NCBI GenBank assembly: GCA_003583745.1
Contig: QXPY01000005.1
Coordinates: 186,001-250,000 of the forward strand
Length of the DNA stretch: 64,000 bases
Reading direction: 5' to 3'
Source of the DNA: Rhodocyclales bacterium GT-UBC
Lineage (GTDB): Bacteria > Pseudomonadota > Gammaproteobacteria > Burkholderiales > Rhodocyclaceae
Below the pieces are notes generated by a model. It ran no database searches. It saw only the letters and a program-made list of their open reading frames with translations, and was not told the origin of the DNA. Numbering within the stretch: position 1 is the first letter of the stretch; each line of letters starts with the position of its first letter. Both the position numbers and the translations under genes were made by a program. This document shows, in pieces, positions 7,886 to 16,424 of the stretch.

Positions 7886-10135
7886 ATGAGTCAGCCAGGC
7901 AATGATGATCTTGTTTTCATCGATGATGACAGCACCTCGCCCCTCCATTCCCAACACGTCCAAGTGCCCACCCCCTGGCGCATCCTGGTCGTCGACGACG
8001 ATCGCGACGTGCACGAAGCGACGGAATTCGCACTGGCCGGCACCCAGATCCTGGGCCGGCCTTTGCAATTGCTACACGCCCATTCCGGACGCCACGCCCT
8101 CGAAACCCTGAGTGCCGAACCCGATATCGCGGTAATCCTGCTCGATGTCGTCATGGACAACGAAGATGACGGCCTGAAAACCGTTGGCGCGATCCGCCAG
8201 GACCTGAAGCTGTCGAACACCCGCATCATTCTGCGCACCGGCCAACCCGGCCAGGCGCCCGAGGCGGACACGATCACCCGCTACGACATCAACGACTACA
8301 AAACCAAGAGCGAACTCAACCAGAACAAGCTATTCACCACGCTGACCACGGCCATCCGCTCCTACGATCAACTATTGCGCCTCGACACCAGTCGGCGCGG
8401 CCTTGAAAAAATCGTCGCCGCCAGCAACCAGTTCATTGCCGAGCAAGGCTTGCAAGCCTTCGCCGAAGGGGTGATCACGCAAATCGCCAGCCTGATCGGC
8501 GTTTCCCCGGATGGCCTGGTCTGCGCCATCGACGACGAACCCGACAGCCGAAGCAGCGTGCCCGAGTTCCGCATCATCGCCGCTGCCGGTCGCTTCAGCC
8601 ATTTGATCCAGCACCGCCTGAGCGACATCGATCATCCGCACATCATCGCCAATCTGACCCAGGCCTTGCGGACCCAGCAAAGCCTGATCGCCGAGCGCGA
8701 TGTCACCCTCTACTTCCGCAAGAGCAAGGACGAAGGTTTCGCCGCCTATATCGACTCCGCCATCCCGATCTGCGACGTCGACCAGAACCTGCTTGAAGTG
8801 TTCTGCACCAATATCGCCCTCTGCGCCAAGAACGTCGACCTTGTCACCGAATTGCGGCGCGACGCATTTCTCGACCGCCTGGTCGGACTTCCCAACCGCA
8901 CGGCACTGATTGCCGAAATCAACGAACGCCTGCGCCGCGGTGCCCGGAACGAAGTCCTCGCTGTCGTGGATGTCGACCAATTCGCCGCCACCAACGATGT
9001 GCTCGGCCACCAATACGGCGACGCCTTGCTCAAGGCGACGGCCCGCCGGCTACGCAGCCGCTTTGGCAACGAGGTATTCGTGGCCCGCCTGGCGGGCGAT
9101 GCTTTCGCCGTGCTCGGCCAACCGACCGAAGTCAATGCCGACCATATCCAGCGCAGCTTCGCCCAACCCTTCCAGATCGAAGGCGTCGATCACCGGGTAT
9201 CGGTGAGCAGCGGCCTGGTCGAGATGGACGAGACCTACGAGAATGGCCCGGAACTCCTCAAGGACAGCTACATCGCGCTGCGTCGTGCCAAGGCGCAGGG
9301 CATGAGCCAAAGCGTCCTGTTCTCGCGGGCCATCGGCTTCGAATCCCGCGAACGCGCCCAACTCTTGCGCGACCTGCGTCAGGGCTTCGACAACCAGCAA
9401 CTCTTTCTGGCCTTCCAGCCCCAAGTCAACCTGGCCACCGGCGAAGTGTTCGGGGCCGAGGCCCTGTTGCGCTGGCGCCAGCCGGACGGCAGCATGGTGC
9501 CGCCCGACCGCTTCATCCCGGTGGCGGAGCAATCCAGCCTGATCATCGGCATGGGCAGCTGGCTGCTCGAGGCCGCGCTACGCTCGCTGCATCGCTTCCG
9601 GGCAGCCGGGTTTCCGGAAATGCGGATGGCGGTGAACATCTCGCCAGTGCAGCTGCGCCAACCTGACTTCTTCAATCTCATCCAGCGCGCGCTGCAGGCG
9701 ACCAACACCTCGCCGCACAATCTCGAACTGGAAATCACCGAATCGGTCGCCGTTGGCGGTCTCGATGCCCTGATCCCTTTGCTCGACCAATTGCGTCAGC
9801 AAGGCATCTCCATCGCCCTCGACGATTTCGGTACCGGCTACTCCTCGCTCTCCTATCTGGACCGCCTGCCGGCCAGTCATCTCAAGATCGACCGCAGTTT
9901 CGTCCGAGCCCTGCGCTGCGACGGCAACGGTGCCCGTATCGCCCGCACCATCATCATGCTGGGACGGGAAATGGGCATGACGGTCATCGCCGAAGGGGTG
10001 GAGGATGCGGCAACCGCCGACTATCTGCTCGAACTCGGTTGCAACGAAGCACAAGGCTATCATTTTGGCCGGCCGATGATCGAAGGCGAATTTCTCAACT
10101 GGCTGGACCAACAGGCTGTCCGGAAAATCGCCTGA
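7886..10135 (+). CDS. Response regulator with DUF3369, degenerate GGDEF and EAL domains
   Basis: A 749-residue cytoplasmic protein. Domains in order: receiver (about 31-150, phosphorylatable Asp87 in ILLDVVM), DUF3369 (about 170-320), GGDEF (about 330-480) and EAL (about 495-745). The GGDEF motif reads AGDAF, so cyclase activity is probably lost and the domain may bind GTP as a regulator. The EAL domain keeps EALLRW, ITES, DDFGTGYSS and AEGVED, so it is expected to hydrolyse c-di-GMP. ATG at 7886 is chosen; an in-frame TTG at 7841 would add an unlikely hydrophobic leader. No cognate kinase is adjacent. Confidence 0.9.
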   Translation: MSQPGNDDLVFIDDDSTSPLHSQHVQVPTPWRILVVDDDRDVHEATEFALAGTQILGRPLQLLHAHSGRHALETLSAEPDIAVILLDVVMDNEDDGLKTVGAIRQDLKLSNTRIILRTGQPGQAPEADTITRYDINDYKTKSELNQNKLFTTLTTAIRSYDQLLRLDTSRRGLEKIVAASNQFIAEQGLQAFAEGVITQIASLIGVSPDGLVCAIDDEPDSRSSVPEFRIIAAAGRFSHLIQHRLSDIDHPHIIANLTQALRTQQSLIAERDVTLYFRKSKDEGFAAYIDSAIPICDVDQNLLEVFCTNIALCAKNVDLVTELRRDAFLDRLVGLPNRTALIAEINERLRRGARNEVLAVVDVDQFAATNDVLGHQYGDALLKATARRLRSRFGNEVFVARLAGDAFAVLGQPTEVNADHIQRSFAQPFQIEGVDHRVSVSSGLVEMDETYENGPELLKDSYIALRRAKAQGMSQSVLFSRAIGFESRERAQLLRDLRQGFDNQQLFLAFQPQVNLATGEVFGAEALLRWRQPDGSMVPPDRFIPVAEQSSLIIGMGSWLLEAALRSLHRFRAAGFPEMRMAVNISPVQLRQPDFFNLIQRALQATNTSPHNLELEITESVAVGGLDALIPLLDQLRQQGISIALDDFGTGYSSLSYLDRLPASHLKIDRSFVRALRCDGNGARIARTIIMLGREMGMTVIAEGVEDAATADYLLELGCNEAQGYHFGRPMIEGEFLNWLDQQAVRKIA

Positions 10136-10222
10136 ACGGTAACATCCCGACCTAACTTCCCCCTCCCGACGAGCTGGAACGCTAGCTAGTTGGAAGAGGG
10201 AACGTGCAGCTCAGCCCGGGTC

Positions 10223-11290
10223 TCAGAATACCCAGACTGCCTCCGGCGGAAACTCGAGCCAGCGCCTGCCGGCACCTTCGCTACGCTTGCCCCAGGCCCG
10301 CAGCAGTTTGTCGCCGACATGGAAAACGTACTCGTAGCGGTCGCCGAGGAACATCGACGTGACCAGATCGATCTCGGCGCGATGCTCGCCCGCCCCCTTG
10401 GCCAGATGCAATTGTTCGATGCGGATGACCGCCGACACCGCCTGTCCGATCGCCGCATCGCTGCGCCTGATGCCCCACAGCGCCAGGCCATCGCCGAAAT
10501 CGACGCGCGCCAGGCCATCGCGAATCTCGCCGACATGGCCCTTGAGGATGTTGTTGCTCCCCATGAAGTCGGCAACGAAGAAGGTCTGCGGCTGGCTGTA
10601 CATCTCCTGCGGCGTTCCTTGCTGCTCGATGACGCCGCCATTGAGCAGCAGGATGCGGTCGGACATCGCCATGGCCTCGGACTGGTCGTGGGTCACCACC
10701 AGGGCCGATAGCTGCATTTCAACAATCAGGTTACGTAACCAGGCCCGGGCCTCCTCGCGCATTTTCGCGTCGAGATTGGACAGCGGTTCGTCGAGCAAGA
10801 TGACCGGCGGGTTGTAAACCAGCGCCCGGGCAATCGAGACCCGCTGTTGCTGGCCACCGGAAAGCTGGTGCGGGTAACGCTCGGCAAGATGGTCGAGGCC
10901 GAGATTCTTGAGGGCGCCATGCACGCGTTGCACGATCTCGTTGGCTGCCACCTTGCGCAATTTCAGCGGGTAGGCGACGTTCTCGAACACCGTCTTGTGC
11001 GGCCACAGGGCGTAAGACTGGAAGACCAGGCCAAGATTGCGCTGCTCGGCCGGGACGTCGATATTGGCCGCCGCATCGTAAATCGCCCGTCCGGCGATGC
11101 CGACACTGCCGGCATGCGGCTGCTCCAGGCCGGCGACGGCACGCAGCAGGGTGGTCTTGCCTGAGCCGGAAGGTCCCAGCAGGGAAACGACTTCGCCGCG
11201 CCGGAGTTGCATCGAAACGCCCTTGAGGATGGGATTGTTGCCGTAGGACAGGGCGAGGTTGTCCACCGCGAGAATGGTCTTGTCAGTCAT
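10223..11290 (-). CDS. ABC transporter ATP-binding protein (Fe(III)/organic anion type)
   Basis: A 355-residue ATPase of the FbpC/PotA-like group. Walker A GPSGSGKT is at 39-46, the Q-loop at about 91, the signature LSGGQQQR at 143-150 and Walker [12 protein letters not shown] at 164-174. A TOBE-like regulatory domain follows from about residue 240. It energises uptake through the permease encoded just upstream; the two reading frames overlap by 8 bp. The substrate cannot be decided from the ATPase. Homologues are annotated for iron(III), 2-aminoethylphosphonate or phosphoglycerate-type substrates. Confidence 0.9.
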   Translation of the reverse strand: MTDKTILAVDNLALSYGNNPILKGVSMQLRRGEVVSLLGPSGSGKTTLLRAVAGLEQPHAGSVGIAGRAIYDAAANIDVPAEQRNLGLVFQSYALWPHKTVFENVAYPLKLRKVAANEIVQRVHGALKNLGLDHLAERYPHQLSGGQQQRVSIARALVYNPPVILLDEPLSNLDAKMREEARAWLRNLIVEMQLSALVVTHDQSEAMAMSDRILLLNGGVIEQQGTPQEMYSQPQTFFVADFMGSNNILKGHVGEIRDGLARVDFGDGLALWGIRRSDAAIGQAVSAVIRIEQLHLAKGAGEHRAEIDLVTSMFLGDRYEYVFHVGDKLLRAWGKRSEGAGRRWLEFPPEAVWVF

Positions 11291-12953
11291 GAAGTTTTAC
11301 TCCGAAGCGCAGCGCAACGGCCAGGCCAACGCCGACCAGTGCCATGTTGATCAAGGAGAGGGCGGCCACCACATCGACAGCGCCGGATGCCCACAGGGAA
11401 ACGATTTGCGCACCGATAACCTCGGTGCCCGGCGAGAGCAGATAGACGCCGGTCGAGTATTCACGCTCGAAGATCATGAAGACGAGCAGCCAGGCCCCGA
11501 GCAAGCCATTACGGATGAGCGGCACGGTGATGTCGCGGGAAACGCGCGCCTGGCCAGCGCCGACCAGACGCCCCGCTTCTTCCAGTTCCGGCCCGACCTG
11601 CATCAGGGCGCTCTGGATCAGCCGCATGCCGTAGGCCAGCCAGACCACGGCGTAGGCGAACCAGACGGAAAACAGCGTCGAGCGCAGCGGCGCCAGAAAG
11701 GGAACGAAGAGAAAGACCCAGAACACCGCCAGACCAGCCATCAGGCCGGGTACGGCACGTGGCGTCAGCACGATGTAATCGACGAAACGGGCCAGATTGT
11801 CGTGCTTGCGGTGCGTGGTCAGGCCAATGGCGAGGTAACCGCCAACCGCCAATGCACCGCCCAGTGTCCCGATGAGAATGGAATTGACGATCGAGCGGAT
11901 CATCGTCGCCTCGTCGAGCACGGCACGGAAGTGATCGAGCGTCAGCACCTCAAGCAGATTCACCCCCTGCCCCCAACTGCTCACCATGGAGCGCAATGCA
12001 ATACCGGCCACCGGCACGACCACGCTGAAGAACAGCCAGGCCAGGATGAGGCTGAAAGCCACCCATTTCCAGGGGCCCAGCATCAAGGGACGCTGCCGGG
12101 CCGACTTGCCCTTCATCGCAACGAAGCGTTGCGCCGATTTGAGCAGGAAGCGCTGCAACAGGACCAGCGGGAAAGTGACCGCGATAATGCAGGTGGCGAC
12201 CGCCGCCATCAGGTGATAAGACGGCGTACCCAGTTTGTTGGTCAGTTTGTAGAGATAGGTGGTGAGTACCAGATGCCCTTCCGGGTCGCCCAGGATCAAG
12301 GGCAGACCGAAAATCTCGAAGCCGAGGAAGAAGACCAGTACGCCGACGTAAAGCAAAGCCGGCGAAACCATCGGGATGGAAACGTCGCGCGCGACGCGGA
12401 AGGGGCTGGCTCCGGAAAGACGCGCCGCTTCCTCGACATCGGAGCCGAGATTGCGCAAGGCCGATGACGAGTAGAGATACACGTGCGGCACATGGGTCAG
12501 GCCGGCGATGACGATGATCGAGGCCAGCGAGTAGATATTCCACGGCACGCTGCCGAAAAGATCCTGAAACCAGACCGAGAAGAAGCCGACCGGTCCGAGC
12601 GAGACGACGTAGCCGAAACCCAGCACGACCGGTGAAACGAAAATCGGGATGAGAATCGGCGTTTCCAGCCACTTGCGGCCCGGTAGATCGGTGCGGACCA
12701 TGATGAAGGCGAGCAGCGCGCCAAGCGGAATGGCGATCAGGCTCATGCCGACCGCGACGGCCAGGGTATTTTTCAAGGCCAACCAGAAATCGGCGTCGTC
12801 GAAAATGAAAACGAAAGACTCCAGGCTGAAGATTGCCGAAGGCATGAAAAAAGGCCCCGACAAAAAGCTTTGGTAGAAAACCAGGCCGATCGGGAAGAAG
12901 ACGGAAAGGGCGAGCAGGGTCACCACTACCCGTCGGGGCAATGTTTGCAACAT
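11283..12953 (-). CDS. ABC transporter permease, double-length (FbpB-like)
   Basis: A 556-residue inner-membrane permease containing two fused binding-protein-dependent transport modules with about six helices each, as in FbpB/SfuB. The EAA-type coupling loops are visible as EEAARLSGASPFRVARDVSIP (about 175-195) and EEAGRLVGAGQARVSRDITVP (about 455-475). Because both halves are in one polypeptide, no second permease gene is needed. It lies between the binding protein gene and the ATPase gene on the minus strand. A hairpin in the 60-bp gap upstream may tune its expression. Confidence 0.92.
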   Translation of the reverse strand: MLQTLPRRVVVTLLALSVFFPIGLVFYQSFLSGPFFMPSAIFSLESFVFIFDDADFWLALKNTLAVAVGMSLIAIPLGALLAFIMVRTDLPGRKWLETPILIPIFVSPVVLGFGYVVSLGPVGFFSVWFQDLFGSVPWNIYSLASIIVIAGLTHVPHVYLYSSSALRNLGSDVEEAARLSGASPFRVARDVSIPMVSPALLYVGVLVFFLGFEIFGLPLILGDPEGHLVLTTYLYKLTNKLGTPSYHLMAAVATCIIAVTFPLVLLQRFLLKSAQRFVAMKGKSARQRPLMLGPWKWVAFSLILAWLFFSVVVPVAGIALRSMVSSWGQGVNLLEVLTLDHFRAVLDEATMIRSIVNSILIGTLGGALAVGGYLAIGLTTHRKHDNLARFVDYIVLTPRAVPGLMAGLAVFWVFLFVPFLAPLRSTLFSVWFAYAVVWLAYGMRLIQSALMQVGPELEEAGRLVGAGQARVSRDITVPLIRNGLLGAWLLVFMIFEREYSTGVYLLSPGTEVIGAQIVSLWASGAVDVVAALSLINMALVGVGLAVALRFGVKLHD

Positions 12954-12982
12954 GAGGGCTACCTCGAGTCGTTGAAGGAAAG

Positions 12983-13004
12983 GTCCGGGTTCTTGCCCCC
13001 GGAC
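12983..13004 (-). promoter_or_regulatory. Intra-operon hairpin between binding protein and permease genes
   Basis: GTCCGGG (12983-12989) pairs with CCCGGAC (12998-13004) across an 8-base loop, without a T tract. Hairpins at this place in ABC operons often protect the upstream binding-protein mRNA and reduce permease expression. That role is inferred. Confidence 0.45.
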
Positions 13005-13013
13005 GGGCCGGCC

Positions 13014-14108
13014 TTATTTGGCCTTGACCGTGCTATTCCACTGTTTGAGGAAGTCGAGACGCTTGGCCTGATCGAGATAGGTCAGCAATCCGGTATTGAT
13101 CGCTACCGGACGCAGCGCGTCCCCCAACTGCTTCTTCAGACCGCTGGCCGTGGTTTCGCCCTCGACGTCGGGACGGATGGCGTAAAGATCGGCCTTGCTG
13201 GCGATGATCTCCTGGCCCTTCTTGGAGAGCACGAAATCGAGCCACAACTTCGCCGCATTGGGGTTGCGGGCATTTTTGGCGATGAACATGACCCGGCTCA
13301 GGACCAGGGTGTAATCCTTCGGCAGCACGATGCCGAGCGAGGGATCCTTCTTGGCCCGGGTCAGGGCATAGGCGGCATTGAGGTTGTAGCCGATCAGATT
13401 CTCGCCGGAGGCAATGCGCTCCATCATCGTCCCGGTCGACGCCTGCACCCGCACCTGGGTGGTCCCGAAAGCCTTGAGCAATTCGCCGAAACCGGCGGCA
13501 TTGACCTGTTTGTCCTGGGTGACGAGCATGAAGCCGACACCGGACTTCTCCGGATCGTAAGTATTGACCTTGCCCTTGAATTTTTCCGGCTGGCTGTTGA
13601 GCAGCTTGATGAAATCGGCGTGCGTCTGCGGAACGTCGCCAGCCGGAATCAGGCGCTTGTTATAAACGATGCCGATCGGCTCGTAGGTAGTTCCGAACGC
13701 CTCGTTCTTCCAGTTCGCCCACTCCGGCAACTTGGCCGTCTCGGCGGACTTGTGGGGCTGGGCGTAACCGTCGTTGACCAGCTTGATCTGCAAATCCATC
13801 GCCGACGACCAGGTGACGTCGGCCGAACTGCCTGCCGCCGTCTCCGATATGAAGCGATTGTAAAGTTCCGTCGTGCTCATGTTGCTGTATTCGACCTGGA
13901 TGGTCGGATACATGCTGCGGAATTCGCGGATCAGGTGATTCGTCTGCTCATTGTCGGTCACGCCGTAAATGACCAGCTTGCCTTCCTTTTGGGCGGCGGC
14001 GACGAGATCGCCGGAAGACTGGGCAAAAGCCGGGGCGGCCAGCCCGCAGGCTGCGGCGACGAGCGCAGCGGCCAGGTTACGGGCGAAGATGCGACGCGGA
14101 AAGTTCAT
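13014..14108 (-). CDS. ABC transporter periplasmic substrate-binding protein
   Basis: A 364-residue periplasmic protein with a signal peptide (about 1-29, ending AAPAFAQ). It belongs to the iron/thiamine/phosphonate type-II binding protein group: GKLVIYGVTDNEQ near the mature N-terminus, ADVTWSSAMD, and the FIAKNARNPNAAKLWLDFVLS block near the C-terminus. ATG at 14108 has a good site (GGAGACAAA); an upstream in-frame ATG would remove the signal peptide from the N-terminus. It would bring substrate to the double permease. The conserved tyrosines of ferric binding proteins could not be placed with confidence, so iron is not assured. Confidence 0.88.
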   Translation of the reverse strand: MNFPRRIFARNLAAALVAAACGLAAPAFAQSSGDLVAAAQKEGKLVIYGVTDNEQTNHLIREFRSMYPTIQVEYSNMSTTELYNRFISETAAGSSADVTWSSAMDLQIKLVNDGYAQPHKSAETAKLPEWANWKNEAFGTTYEPIGIVYNKRLIPAGDVPQTHADFIKLLNSQPEKFKGKVNTYDPEKSGVGFMLVTQDKQVNAAGFGELLKAFGTTQVRVQASTGTMMERIASGENLIGYNLNAAYALTRAKKDPSLGIVLPKDYTLVLSRVMFIAKNARNPNAAKLWLDFVLSKKGQEIIASKADLYAIRPDVEGETTASGLKKQLGDALRPVAINTGLLTYLDQAKRLDFLKQWNSTVKAK

Positions 14109-14133
14109 TTTGTCTCCTTTTGGAATCGTGCGT

Positions 14134-14153
14134 GCCGGCGTCGAGGCCGGCAT
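14134..14153 (-). promoter_or_regulatory. Hairpin between porin and binding-protein genes
   Basis: TGCCGGC (14134-14140) pairs with GCCGGCA (14147-14153) around a 6-base loop. It lies in the 120-bp gap between the porin stop and the binding-protein start, and has no T tract. It may be an mRNA stability element or a partial terminator. Confidence 0.4.
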
Positions 14154-14228
14154 CGTGGGGATCATCTTAACGGGCCAGCCTTTCGTTTCGCTTTCGACCC
14201 ACCGGGCCGACCCGTTCATTCAAATTGA

Positions 14229-15599
14229 TCAGAAGCGGTAACGCGCCCCCAGCATCAGTGATTTCGGCGTGAAATTGGCCGGCAGACCGGAATCCTTGTC
14301 ATACCCCTGGCAGGTCCCGCCGGCGCACAGCGAGTTCTGGCCACCATTCTGATTGCTCACCTGGGCGTAATAGGCGTAAAGATCGGTTTGCTTGTCGAGG
14401 GCGAACTCGTAGCCGGCACCATAATGGTCCGAATCGCGGTTGGTGCTCAGGCGATCGTCAAGATGGGCATAGACGGCACGCACCGTATGACGCCCGCCGA
14501 GCGGCGCGGCGGCGCCCAGCCACCAGACGTTGCGGTCGAGCGACTTGAAAGTCGCCGCACCGGCCTGGGTATCGGCGCCGTGCAGGAAATGGCCGTAAAG
14601 CTTGACGAATTTCAGATCGTAGGTTGCCGCCAGATTCCAGGCACGACGCTCGACATTCTCGGTCGCCGGCGCGCTGACCGTCCCCATCTTGAGATAGGAA
14701 AGGTAACCCGCGCCCAGCACCAGCGGCCCGTTGGCATAGCTCAGGCTGGCGCTCCAGCCACGGCCCTCGCCCTCCGGCCCGGTGTTGCTGTTGCCCGGCG
14801 CGCCGCCGGTGACGCCGACATCGGCCCGACTGTTGTTCTCCATGCCTGCCGAGTAGGCCAACTTGGCCTGAAAGCCGGCGAAGCTGGGCGTGGCATAAAA
14901 CAAGGCGTTGTCGAAACGGCTGGCCGCAGCGCTCGACCACAACCGGAAAGCCGTCGCACCACCGATGCTGAAGGGGTCCGACGCACTGGTCAGCGAGTAG
15001 ATTGGCGTGTAGTCGCGACCGAAACGCAGGTCGCCGAACGTCCGACTGTTGAGGCCAATAAAAGTATTGCGCGAGAACACCGCGACACCGGTGCTATTGA
15101 CCGAAGCCGACGAGGCCCCCCCCTGGCCCGGATTGCTGACGTTGCTCGAATGGCCGGTATTCTGGCCGTTGTCGATCGAAACGCCGGCTTCGAGCTGGAA
15201 GTAGGCCGACAGATCATCGCCGAAACTGCGCTCGCCCTTGAAGCCGAGTCGGCTGGCCGAACCCAGGCCGCTCTGGATGCGGGTTTTGGTGCCTTGGCCG
15301 TAATTGCCGAACTCGACCCCGGCATCGACGATACCGTAAATCGCCAGGCCGTCCGGCATGCTCGGCCCCTTGCCCTTCACCGGGGCAGCCGCCACCGCCT
15401 GGCTCGCCGCGTCCGCCTTCTTGCTCGCCGAGGCCGCATTGGCCGCGGTGGCCGTCAATGCGGCTTCGAGCTTTTCCAGACGGGCCTTCTGGGCGGCAAT
15501 CTCGGCCCGCAACTCGTCGATCGTATCGGCATGGGCACTGCCCAGCGCCAGGGGCGCGAAACAGGCGAGCATCGCGAAATAAAGGGTTCTTTTCTGCAT
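14229..15599 (-). CDS. Gram-negative porin
   Basis: A 456-residue outer-membrane porin of the betaproteobacterial OmpC-like family. It has a signal peptide (about 1-24, ending GSAHA), then a predicted coiled-coil segment (DTIDELRAEIAAQKARLEKLE, about 25-60) and an Ala/Lys-rich linker before the beta-barrel. The barrel carries VEFGNYG, GERSFGDDLSAYFQLE and a terminal LMLGARYRF ending in Phe. The N-terminal coiled coil may contact peptidoglycan or extend into the periplasm. It lies upstream of the ABC importer genes and divergent from a TctDE-like regulator pair, so it is likely the outer-membrane entry for the same solute. Confidence 0.9.
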   Translation of the reverse strand: MQKRTLYFAMLACFAPLALGSAHADTIDELRAEIAAQKARLEKLEAALTATAANAASASKKADAASQAVAAAPVKGKGPSMPDGLAIYGIVDAGVEFGNYGQGTKTRIQSGLGSASRLGFKGERSFGDDLSAYFQLEAGVSIDNGQNTGHSSNVSNPGQGGASSASVNSTGVAVFSRNTFIGLNSRTFGDLRFGRDYTPIYSLTSASDPFSIGGATAFRLWSSAAASRFDNALFYATPSFAGFQAKLAYSAGMENNSRADVGVTGGAPGNSNTGPEGEGRGWSASLSYANGPLVLGAGYLSYLKMGTVSAPATENVERRAWNLAATYDLKFVKLYGHFLHGADTQAGAATFKSLDRNVWWLGAAAPLGGRHTVRAVYAHLDDRLSTNRDSDHYGAGYEFALDKQTDLYAYYAQVSNQNGGQNSLCAGGTCQGYDKDSGLPANFTPKSLMLGARYRF

Positions 15600-15626
15600 T
15601 GTCTCCTCCTCGAGGGATTGTTGTGG

Positions 15627-15642
15627 CCCGGCGAGTGCCGGG
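15627..15642 (-). promoter_or_regulatory. Leader hairpin of porin mRNA
   Basis: CCCGGC (15627-15632) and GCCGGG (15637-15642) pair around a GAGT loop, about 30 bases before the porin start. It could affect translation or stability of the porin message. No promoter motif nearby was convincing; TctD-type activation is possible. Confidence 0.3.
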
Positions 15643-15746
15643 TGGGCGCATTAAAGGCAAGGAAGCTTTCGATTTGCTTTCGGCGATTCGACACGGAACA
15701 ATCGGGTAAAACAGCATCCGGCCTCGACCGGTGCGGAGGAGACGAA

Positions 15747-16424
15747 ATGAAAATCCTGTTGGTGGAAGACCACCCCGAGCTCTGCGAGTGGGTGGCCAAA
15801 TCGCTGCGTCAGGCAGGCTACGCGGTGGATATCGCCGAGCGCGGCGATCATGCCGAGCACTATCTGCTGAGCGGCGAATACGACGGCGTCCTGCTCGACC
15901 TGTCCCTGCCCGGCAAGGACGGGCTGGATGTGTTACGCAATCTGCGCGCCCGCGGCAGCCGTGTGCCGGTACTGATCTTCACGGCACGCGCGTCGGTGGA
16001 CGAGCGCATTCGCGGGCTGAACCTGGGCGCCGACGACTACCTGCCGAAACCCTTCGAGCTGGGCGAACTGGAAGCACGCCTCAAGGCCTTGCTACGCCGC
16101 TCAGCCGGACAGACACCGGAAGTCCGCCTGGGCGAACTGGTCTTCGATACGGTCAGCCGTCTCCCCAGCATCGGCGGTACGGCGCTGGCCCTGACACCCC
16201 GCGAACTGGCCGTCCTCGAAGCCCTGCTCGGCCGGGTCGGACGACCTGTTGCACGCGATGCCTTGTTCGAAAAAGTCTTCAGCATGGAGCAGGATGCCCG
16301 CCCCGAAGCCATTGAGATCTACGTCTCGCGCTTGCGCAAGAAACTCGAAGGAAGCGGCGTCCGCATCACCACGGTGCGCGGTCTGGGCTACATGATCGCG
16401 CCCGCCGGCGAGGCCGCGGCTTGA
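15747..16424 (+). CDS. Response regulator, OmpR/TctD type
   Basis: A 225-residue OmpR-family regulator. The receiver domain (1-115) has acidic residues at Glu7-Asp8, phosphorylatable Asp51 (LLDLSLPGKDG), the conserved Thr in IFTARA and Lys101 region (DYLPKPF). A winged-helix DNA-binding domain follows (about 125-220; LTPRELAVLEALL and EIYVSRLRKKLE, RGLGYM). The GGAGGAGACGAA site precedes ATG 15747. The stop overlaps the kinase start (TTGA). Its similarity and context suggest a TctD-like regulator that activates the divergent porin/ABC genes. Confidence 0.93.
   Translation: MKILLVEDHPELCEWVAKSLRQAGYAVDIAERGDHAEHYLLSGEYDGVLLDLSLPGKDGLDVLRNLRARGSRVPVLIFTARASVDERIRGLNLGADDYLPKPFELGELEARLKALLRRSAGQTPEVRLGELVFDTVSRLPSIGGTALALTPRELAVLEALLGRVGRPVARDALFEKVFSMEQDARPEAIEIYVSRLRKKLEGSGVRITTVRGLGYMIAPAGEAAA

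Noticed and set aside
14388..15746. The long N-terminal extension of the OmpR-type regulator frame
   Set aside because: The extension is antisense to the porin; the real ATG (15747) has a strong ribosome site and the receiver domain starts there.
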